From Thalassotalea sp. HSM 43 (GTDB taxonomy: Bacteria > Pseudomonadota > Gammaproteobacteria > Enterobacterales > Alteromonadaceae), in the NCBI RefSeq assembly GCF_004752005.1, contig NZ_CP038493.1, positions 2,442,302 to 2,506,301 of the forward strand: a stretch of 64,000 bases of DNA, in the 5' to 3' direction. Every line of letters starts with the position of its first letter. The first letter of the stretch is position 1. Of the stretch, positions 58,461 to 64,000 are shown in pieces. The notes under the pieces are model-generated. The model was not told the origin of the DNA and ran no database searches. It saw only the letters and a program-made list of their open reading frames with translations. The translations under genes and the position numbers were made by a program.

Positions 58461-59345
58461 ATGGCCGTTCAAACACCCATACGTGGTTTGCGCTCCTTTT
58501 GTATAGCTGCCAAGTGCTTAAGTTTTAAGCATGCCGCATCTAAGCTTTTTCTTACGCCATCTGCTGTCAGTCATCAAATCAAGCAGTTGGAAGAGCAACT
58601 TGGATTTGATTTATTTACTCGCCAAACCCGAGCCATTGAATTAACCAGTGCCGGCAAGCGTTTTTATCATGCCATTCAGCCGATTATTACCGATTTAGAA
58701 AGTACCATTGATGACTTCACCAATAGCAAACAAAATAAAACCATCACCATTAGCTTGCCTGAGTTTTTTGCTAGCGAATTGTTTGTGCCGAGTTTAAGCG
58801 ACTGGACTCAGGCACACCCGGATATTAATTTACAACTTGAGACGGTTAAAACAGGATCACAAGCGGCTGCCAGTGCCGATTTGTCTATTGTCTTGTCCAG
58901 AGGTCGTCCAAATAGCCCAGTTATTACCGATTTGTTCCCAGTAAGATATGTACCGGCGTGTAATAAACGCCTGTATCGAAAGTGGGCATCTGAGGGTTTT
59001 AAAGCATTAAAAACTGTGCCTTTGATATTGCATCAATCCAGACCCTGGGCTTGGCACCAATGGGCAGATGAGGTTGGTGTACCGGACTTTGATCCAAAGC
59101 AGATTATTCAATTTGATAGCATGTTTGGTGTCGCTCGCGCAGCACAACAAGGCATGGGCATAGCGTTAATTCCTTTGCCAATAAGTCAAACTTGGTTTAA
59201 AGAGCAGTTATTGGTGCGCCTTTATGAAGAAGAGTTAGTGACCAATGATAGATACTTCTTAGTGCAGCATGAAAACCTTGAGCAATCTGATGAACTATTA
59301 AAGTTTGCCAATTGGATGCAAGAGACATTTTGTGACTTATATTAA
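58461..59345 (+). CDS. LysR-family transcriptional regulator (GcvA-like)
   Basis: A 294-aa LysR-type regulator. Winged helix-turn-helix at about 5-65: LRSFCIAAKCLSFKHAASKLFLTPSAVSHQIKQLEEQLGFDLFTRQTRAIELTSAGKRF. A substrate-binding domain of periplasmic-binding fold follows (about 90-290). The DNA-binding part is close to the GcvA-type group. The effector is unknown. LysR regulators often act on a divergent neighbour, here the DUF3465 gene, or on the downstream TPR gene, but this is inference. Confidence 0.92.
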   Translation: MAVQTPIRGLRSFCIAAKCLSFKHAASKLFLTPSAVSHQIKQLEEQLGFDLFTRQTRAIELTSAGKRFYHAIQPIITDLESTIDDFTNSKQNKTITISLPEFFASELFVPSLSDWTQAHPDINLQLETVKTGSQAAASADLSIVLSRGRPNSPVITDLFPVRYVPACNKRLYRKWASEGFKALKTVPLILHQSRPWAWHQWADEVGVPDFDPKQIIQFDSMFGVARAAQQGMGIALIPLPISQTWFKEQLLVRLYEEELVTNDRYFLVQHENLEQSDELLKFANWMQETFCDLY

Positions 59346-59529
59346 GGGATTTATGTTACGAACAAGCAGTTAGTACCCTAGTTTCATAGTGCTTTAGGGC
59401 TAGGTCTTAATAGCGCTTGCTACCAAAGTGCTTCATAAACGCGTCATAAAAATATCATATGAATTTTATTAACCTATAAAGGTCATTTTATTTCGTTTGT
59501 CAGAATTGGCTTGTTTTTCTAGAGTGAGA

Positions 59530-59557
59530 GCGTAAACCGATTGGTTTGCGCTTTTTT
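59530..59557 (+). terminator. Terminator-like hairpin between LysR gene and TPR gene
   Basis: GCGTAAACC (59530-59538), loop GATT, GGTTTGCGC (59543-59551) with one G-T pair, followed by six T residues. It ends 20 bp before the TPR gene ATG, and a possible promoter (TTGTCA 59497, TAGAGT 59520) lies upstream. It could end the LysR transcript or fold at the 5' end of the TPR mRNA. Confidence 0.7.
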
Positions 59558-59577
59558 AATTTCAAGGAGACATACTG

Positions 59578-60120
59578 ATGAAAACATCAACTCACATACT
59601 TAAAGGCTTAAAGCTGCCGTTAGCAACGTTATTGCTTGCCGGTCTTGCTCATAGCCATATGGCCAACGCTAAGATGGTTGACGAAGACCTCGCACACCTT
59701 AATAGTACATTTAAGATTGCAATGATCGAAAACAGTACCGGATTGCGTGACATTAATGCTGGTGACTATGAAGATGCGTTAAGCAAAATAAATTCAGCTA
59801 GTGACGTAAATGAAAAGCTGGAACTGTTAATGGCAAATTGCGTGGCGAACTTAAAGCTTAGCCGCTTTAGTGAAGCGAAAATCGCATGTGATAAAGCAAT
59901 TGAAGTGATTAGCAACAACGAGAGCAACGCCAGTAAATACCTTACGGCCATCGCTTACAGCAATCGCGCCATTGTAAATCACTATTTAGGTGACAAGGTA
60001 AGTGCATTTAAAGACTTTAATACGGCGATGAAATATGACGATAACCGCATCGTTAAAGCCAATATTGAAGCCATGACGGTCGCACTAATGAAAAAAGAGA
60101 TGTTAGCAAGTAATCACTAA
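59578..60120 (+). CDS. Secreted TPR-repeat protein of unknown function
   Basis: 180 residues: a signal peptide (cleavage near MANA-KM), then helical repeats. DINAGDYEDALSKINSASDVNEKLELLMANCVANLKLSRFSEAKIACDKAIEVI and YLTAIAYSNRAIVNHYLGDKVSAFKDFNTAMKYDD show the TPR pattern (small residues at 8 and 20, aromatic near 24). Two cysteines may pair. AAGGAGA precedes the ATG. I do not recognise a named family. It lies after the LysR gene and before micro-ORFs, in the accessory block. Confidence 0.7.
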   Translation: MKTSTHILKGLKLPLATLLLAGLAHSHMANAKMVDEDLAHLNSTFKIAMIENSTGLRDINAGDYEDALSKINSASDVNEKLELLMANCVANLKLSRFSEAKIACDKAIEVISNNESNASKYLTAIAYSNRAIVNHYLGDKVSAFKDFNTAMKYDDNRIVKANIEAMTVALMKKEMLASNH

Positions 60121-60162
60121 CGGTGACTTGTAATTGCAGCAATCGCTGCTGAGGAGGAAAGG

Positions 60163-60229
60163 ATGCGACAGCAATTGTAATGAAAAAGGTGAGAATATGA
60201 TTTTACAAATCAAGGTGCGCAAGAGTTAA
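60163..60229 (+). other. Chain of three overlapping micro-ORFs
   Basis: After a very strong Shine-Dalgarno (GAGGAGGAAAGG, 60151-60162) come MRQQL (60163-60180), MKKVRI (60180-60200, TAATG overlap) and MILQIKVRKS (60197-60229, ATGA-type overlap). The last runs into the stem of the downstream terminator. They may be coupled short peptides, a gene remnant or chance. Confidence 0.3.
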
Positions 60230-60248
60230 AAAACTGCGCACCTTTTAT
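60212..60248. terminator. Terminator after TPR gene, convergent with yacG
   Basis: AAGGTGCGC (60212-60220) pairs with GCGCACCTT (60236-60244), with further AGTT/AACT pairing inside and a T-rich end. It can stop the TPR transcript. Confidence 0.8.
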
Positions 60249-60270
60249 TTTACTAATGACAGAGTAAGCA

Positions 60271-60507
60271 TTACTCAGAATCGACAAAAAACTTGTTGCT
60301 TTGCAAAAACTGATCTTCAAGCGCATCAAGCATCTCTTCACTCAAGGCATCAGCACCTTGCGCAGGTTGAGATATTTTATGATTCTCTTCTGCCCAATCG
60401 CCCAAATCTATCAATTTACAACGCTCAGAACAAAATGGACGAAACTTAGCCTCTTCATTCCAGATGACTTGTTTTTCACATGTTGGACAATTTACTTTGG
60501 TGACCAT
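60271..60507 (-). CDS. yacG: DNA gyrase inhibitor YacG (zinc-binding)
   Basis: YacG is a small zinc protein that binds GyrB and inhibits gyrase in E. coli. 78 aa with the Zn ligands CPTC (Cys8, Cys11) and CSERC (Cys27, Cys31), and the segment [21 protein letters not shown] that defines the family. The acidic C-terminal tail is normal. It follows zapD on the same strand as in E. coli, with a 174-bp gap. Confidence 0.95.
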   Translation of the reverse strand: MVTKVNCPTCEKQVIWNEEAKFRPFCSERCKLIDLGDWAEENHKISQPAQGADALSEEMLDALEDQFLQSNKFFVDSE

Positions 60508-60595
60508 AATAATAATGTTTTTAATGGCGAATAATCACCTGATTTTAACGCAACAATGTGATTTAGAGAATAGCTATTGTCGGGTTTAAGTAGTT

Positions 60596-60615
60596 TTTAG
60601 CGAGGTTTAGCGAGG
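60596..60615. repeat. Short tandem repeat between yacG and zapD
   Basis: TTTAGCGAGG occurs twice head to tail (60596-60605, 60606-60615), followed by degenerate copies up to about 60672. Small, of unknown meaning. Confidence 0.5.
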
Positions 60616-60681
60616 TTTTAACTAGGGTTTAGCTGGTTTCAGGTTGTTTATAGCGAGATTATAGGTTGTACTTGTTGGGGA

Positions 60682-61428
60682 CTAACACTTAGCGAGTTTA
60701 AATGAAACATTATCTGTAATGTATTGCTGCCCCTTCGCATCGCACAGCTCCATAAAACGTATCGAATAACGATAACGATTACCACTTACCGAAGGGAAAT
60801 AATCAGCGCCATCTTCTAATTCTATACGAAGTAACAACAATCCTTCACCGTTATCTTGATAAAAGCTATTGCCGACTTCAACCAGTTCGAAGTTGGATTT
60901 TTGACGAATAAACTTCAACACCAATACGAGCGCTTGTTCAATGGTGCTTAAACATGATAGCCAACGGTCGATATCTTGTTGAATAAATATTGGTGGTTGA
61001 TTTAGCCAATGCACAAGGGCAGGTAAGTCAAAGCCGCAATAGGCACCGGTTAAACTAAAGCGCTTGCGCATTGCATCTAAAAACTTATCTTCTTTAAGTG
61101 AGCCCCACTGGTTTTGCTTAGAGCGTAATTCAGTCGAAAGCTTTTTGGTTTGTTCTAGATTTAATTGCAGTGCTTTATCGTTAACCGCCGGTGATTTTGA
61201 CCAAAGGTGCAGGTTATGCTCTAGTTTTTCCAAATCTTTGATCATATCACCACGTACATCGGTGCGATCAATGGTATCTAGAATGGTAAACAGGGCATTA
61301 AAAAATGAGGTATGACTTGATTCAAATTCTTGAGCTAGGCACGACCGAGCTTGAGCAAATAATTGCTCTAACTTCAAGTAGTTGCGGATCCGTTCGTTTA
61401 ACGGGTGCTCGTAAAGAATGCCAGCCAT
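60682..61428 (-). CDS. zapD: Z-ring-associated protein ZapD
   Basis: ZapD crosslinks FtsZ filaments and stabilises the Z-ring. The ATG at 61428 gives MAGILYEHPLNERIRNYLKLE, which lines up with the start of E. coli ZapD, and 248 aa against 247; a longer frame from 61497 is not supported. YEHPLNERIRNYLKLEQLF, the helical N-terminal domain and RFMELCDAKGQQYITDNVSFKLAKC at the end match the family. Upstream of yacG and downstream of coaE as in E. coli. Confidence 0.95.
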   Translation of the reverse strand: MAGILYEHPLNERIRNYLKLEQLFAQARSCLAQEFESSHTSFFNALFTILDTIDRTDVRGDMIKDLEKLEHNLHLWSKSPAVNDKALQLNLEQTKKLSTELRSKQNQWGSLKEDKFLDAMRKRFSLTGAYCGFDLPALVHWLNQPPIFIQQDIDRWLSCLSTIEQALVLVLKFIRQKSNFELVEVGNSFYQDNGEGLLLLRIELEDGADYFPSVSGNRYRYSIRFMELCDAKGQQYITDNVSFKLAKC

Positions 61429-61531
61429 TGAGGTAACTAATATTGTAATTATTGTTGGAATCTTTTCTATAGTAACGAGAGAACAGGGCAAAGGCAATAT
61501 GAGCTAAATGGTTTTCGCGAAATAGTTTGCT

Positions 61532-62143
61532 TTAAACGTTTTCTGTGACCATTTTTAAAAACTTGCGATGCAATATTTCTACTTGCATACGCAATTCTTC
61601 CATTGTCGCTTTATCGTTATTAATAACAAAGTCAGCATGAATAAGACGCTCTTCTCTGCCAACTTGTGCGGCAATGATGCGTTTAACTTGCTCTTCGCTA
61701 TTATTGTCTCTGGCAACCGTTCTGGCTATTTGTGTCTCAGGTTTGACATCGATGACCAGTACATTATCAACGCTGCGGTTAATGCCGTTTTCAATTAATA
61801 GAGGCGCAACCAGAAAACAATAAGGGCTTTTAGCATTTTGGCATTGCTCATTCATGGTTTGTCGAATTAATGGATGCAATAAGCCATTCAGCCATGCTTT
61901 GTCGTCAGGATCAGCAAATACCTTTTCTCGAAGCTTTGCTCGGTTTAAGTTGCCATCGGCAAGAATATAGTCTTCACCAAAATGAGCCGCGATTTGCTGC
62001 AATGCAGGTTGACCAGGTTGCACAACTTGGCGAGCAACGATATCGGCATCGATGATATCGACGCCATATTCAGCAAACAGGTTAGCAACGGTTGTCTTAC
62101 CGCTGCCAATACCGCCAGTTAAACCGATAATTACCTTAGACAT
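61532..62143 (-). CDS. coaE: Dephospho-CoA kinase
   Basis: CoaE phosphorylates the ribose 3'-OH of dephospho-CoA, the last step of CoA synthesis. P-loop IGLTGGIGSGKTTVANLFAE near the start, DADIVARQVVQPGQPALQQI (substrate/Asp), LHPLIRQTMNEQ and VIDVKPETQIARTVARDNNSEEQVKRIIAAQ (lid region). 203 aa. It starts directly after the pilD stop (TAGATG), so translation is probably coupled to pilD. Confidence 0.97.
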   Translation of the reverse strand: MSKVIIGLTGGIGSGKTTVANLFAEYGVDIIDADIVARQVVQPGQPALQQIAAHFGEDYILADGNLNRAKLREKVFADPDDKAWLNGLLHPLIRQTMNEQCQNAKSPYCFLVAPLLIENGINRSVDNVLVIDVKPETQIARTVARDNNSEEQVKRIIAAQVGREERLIHADFVINNDKATMEELRMQVEILHRKFLKMVTENV

Positions 62144-63031
62144 CTATACCATCATTCCCATATACCAAGCCCAGATACCTTCACCCCACAATGCGGTGAT
62201 CCAACCGGCAACCGCCAGATAAGGACCAAACGGGATAGGCTTTGAGCCTTCATGGCTTTTAAATACCATTAAACTAATACCGACAATCGCACCTACTAAA
62301 GACGCCATCAAGATAAGCATCGGCAGTACTTGCCAACCAAACCAGGCGCCAAACACGGCGAACAGCTTAAAGTCGCCATACCCCATGCCTTCTTTACCTG
62401 TGACGATTTTAAATAGCCAGTAGATAGACCATAAACTCATGTAACCGGCGATGGCACCAATAACCGCCTGGTCTAGGCTAACGAAAACATTATTTAAACC
62501 AAGAATCAAACCAATCCAGACTAATGGTAGAGTGATTTGATCTGGCAGAATCATTTTATCAAAATCAATCATGGTTAAGGTGATAAGACACCAGCTTAAT
62601 ACCATCATCACAGCTGCCTGCCAACTGACACCAAAGTGCATAGCGATAACTACCGTCGAGATACCGGTTATGGTTTCGATGATCGGGTAGCGAGCGGATA
62701 TCGGGTTGGCGCATGATGAACATTTACCGCGCAATAATAACCAGGAAATTACTGGGATATTTTCCCATACCTTGATTTTATGACCGCATTTAGGGCAGGT
62801 CGAAGCGGGCTTTGAAAGAGTCACTGTTTGTGGCTCTTTGTCCTTAGCTGAATCTTTCAAAGCATCCGCTAAAAATTCACGGCATTCGCAATCCCATTCA
62901 GCCTCAATCATTTTAGGTAAACGAAAGATTACCACATTTAGAAAACTGCCAATGATAAGGCCAAGGATTAATGCAAATGAATAATAAAAACCTGGGGATT
63001 GTTCAAATAAAGTGGTTAAGTCGGAAAGCAC
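62144..63031 (-). CDS. pilD: Type IV prepilin peptidase PilD
   Basis: PilD cleaves and N-methylates type IV prepilins and type II secretion pseudopilins at the inner membrane. The zinc-site cysteines CPKC (79, 82) and CSSC (104, 107) are present. The catalytic aspartates are in TMIDFDKMILPD (Asp156/158 region) and GMGYGDFKLF. About eight membrane helices. 295 aa, normal length. It lies between pilC and coaE. Confidence 0.97.
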   Translation of the reverse strand: MLSDLTTLFEQSPGFYYSFALILGLIIGSFLNVVIFRLPKMIEAEWDCECREFLADALKDSAKDKEPQTVTLSKPASTCPKCGHKIKVWENIPVISWLLLRGKCSSCANPISARYPIIETITGISTVVIAMHFGVSWQAAVMMVLSWCLITLTMIDFDKMILPDQITLPLVWIGLILGLNNVFVSLDQAVIGAIAGYMSLWSIYWLFKIVTGKEGMGYGDFKLFAVFGAWFGWQVLPMLILMASLVGAIVGISLMVFKSHEGSKPIPFGPYLAVAGWITALWGEGIWAWYMGMMV

Positions 63032-63064
63032 AGGAAACCTTTATTGTTTTTGTTATGACTAAAC

Positions 63065-63103
63065 TAAAAAGCCAATGCACGATTGTGTGCATCGGCTTCT
63101 TAG
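63065..63103 (-). terminator. Hairpin between pilC and pilD
   Basis: AAGCCAATGCAC (63069-63080) pairs with GTGCATCGGCTT (63087-63098) with one mismatch, and AAACTAA/TTAGTTT outside can pair too. On the minus strand it is followed by a TTTTTAG run. Probably a partial terminator after pilC. Confidence 0.5.
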
Positions 63104-63115
63104 TTTTGGTTATTT

Positions 63116-64000
63116 TTATAGAATCGAACCCATAGCGAAAATAGGTAGGTACATAGCGATGATTAGACCACCAATCACAACCCCTAATACGGCCATAATT
63201 AGAGGTTCTAATAATGAGGTCAAGCCATCAACGGCATCATCGACTTCTTGCTCGTAAATGTTTGCAACCTTAGCGAGCATATCATCTAGAGCGCCGGATT
63301 CTTCTCCGATAGTGACCATTTGGATCACCATATCCGGAAATACGTTTACGTTTCGCATCGCCAAATTCATTTGCATACCGGCTGAAACCTCACTGCGGAT
63401 ATCTTGAATCGCATCTCGGTAGACGGCATTACCTGATGCGCCTGCTGCTGAATCTAATGCATCAATTAAAGGTACGCCTGCGGCAAACGTTGTTGATAAT
63501 GTACGTGCAAATCGAGCAACCGCAGCTTTGTCCAAGATCATACCTATTACAGGTACTTTTAATACAAACGCATCTACTTTATCTCGAAAATCTAAACTTC
63601 TTCGGTGGGCTTGTTTAAACATCCAACCCGCCGCAATTAATGCTCCAAGCATTAGGTACCAAGATGACACCATAAAGTCTGAAATGTTTACCACAAAAGT
63701 CGTAAATGCCGGCAGCTCAGCACCGAAATCATTAAATATATCGACGAACGTCGGTACAACAAAGATTAACAATATTGATGTAACAACAGCAGCAATGACT
63801 AATACAGCAATGGGGTAGAATAGTGCTTTTTTAATTTTTGATTTTAGGGCTTCGGCTTTTTCTTTATAGATAGCAATCCGGTCAAAAATGGCTTCTAACG
63901 CACCCGATTGTTCACCGGATTCAACCAAGTCACAATATAAATCGTCAAAATATCTTGGGTGTTCTCTTAAACACTCTGATAGCGGCAGGCCAGATTGAAC
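63116..64000 (-). CDS. pilC: Type IV pilus inner-membrane platform protein PilC, 5' part beyond window
   Basis: PilC is the polytopic platform protein (GspF family) on which pilins are assembled. The gene is on the minus strand, so the start lies beyond the right edge. The frame is open to 64000 and reads VQSGLPLSECLREHPRYFDDLYC then DLVESGEQSG. The first seen GEQSG and the later GEESGALDDML are the paired GspF motifs, one in each repeat. Membrane helices lie at about 40-60, 85-105 and near the C-terminus. About 294 of some 400 residues are present. Internal ATG-like codons are not starts. Confidence 0.95.
   Translation of the reverse strand, partial: VQSGLPLSECLREHPRYFDDLYCDLVESGEQSGALEAIFDRIAIYKEKAEALKSKIKKALFYPIAVLVIAAVVTSILLIFVVPTFVDIFNDFGAELPAFTTFVVNISDFMVSSWYLMLGALIAAGWMFKQAHRRSLDFRDKVDAFVLKVPVIGMILDKAAVARFARTLSTTFAAGVPLIDALDSAAGASGNAVYRDAIQDIRSEVSAGMQMNLAMRNVNVFPDMVIQMVTIGEESGALDDMLAKVANIYEQEVDDAVDGLTSLLEPLIMAVLGVVIGGLIIAMYLPIFAMGSIL

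Noticed and set aside
58123-58506. Open frame of 127 codons upstream of and into the LysR gene
   Set aside because: It runs through the hairpin at 58274-58298 and into the LysR start in another frame, with no recognisable protein features.

Overview
The window is a stretch of core chromosome from a marine-type gammaproteobacterium. The order zapE/zapG/degQ/degS beside rplM-rpsI, rsmI facing lpoA-yraN-diaA-dolP, a complete dcw cluster running into lpxC and secA, and mutT/yacG/zapD/coaE/pilD/pilC all match the arrangement known in Enterobacterales, Vibrionales and Alteromonadales. The AT-rich intergenic DNA and accessory families such as DUF3081, DUF2256, DUF3465 and CRY-DASH suggest Alteromonadales, perhaps Colwelliaceae. 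That genus-level placement is inference.

Left part (1-20 kb). The 3' part of murA faces degQ-degS (periplasmic quality control and sigma-E signalling). Next come zapG and the divergent zapE (cell division), rplM-rpsI (ribosome), petABC (cytochrome bc1 complex), sspA-sspB (stress regulator and ClpXP adaptor), an Omp85-type outer-membrane protein and a multipass membrane protein. The lpoA-yraN-diaA-dolP operon is divergent from rsmI. A GST, a DUF3081 protein, and CRY-DASH with a DUF2256 protein follow.

Middle (20-34 kb). rnpB (RNase P RNA) is followed by a tandem partial copy of its own 3' end and terminator. Then come a glycine-zipper protein, a GntP-type permease, an unrecognised secreted protein, a DUF481 barrel protein, a 1685-residue hybrid histidine kinase and the tkt-pgi pair.

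Right part (34-64 kb). The dcw cluster is complete and tightly packed: mraZ, rsmH, ftsL, ftsI, murE, murF, mraY, murD, ftsW, murG, murC, ddl, ftsQ, ftsA, ftsZ, then lpxC. It makes peptidoglycan precursors and the divisome from one transcription unit headed by MraZ boxes. A DciA-like protein, an M23 peptidase, secA and mutT follow. A small accessory block (DUF3465 protein, LysR regulator, secreted TPR protein, micro-ORFs) separates mutT from yacG-zapD-coaE-pilD-pilC, with pilC cut by the window edge.

No CRISPR array, insertion sequence, prophage, tRNA or rRNA was seen, and I found no clear undescribed multi-gene system. The signals most worth a second look are the rnpB 3' duplication, the mutT-yacG accessory block with its orphan terminators and coupled micro-ORFs, and terminator-like hairpins just upstream of rplM and the TPR gene.
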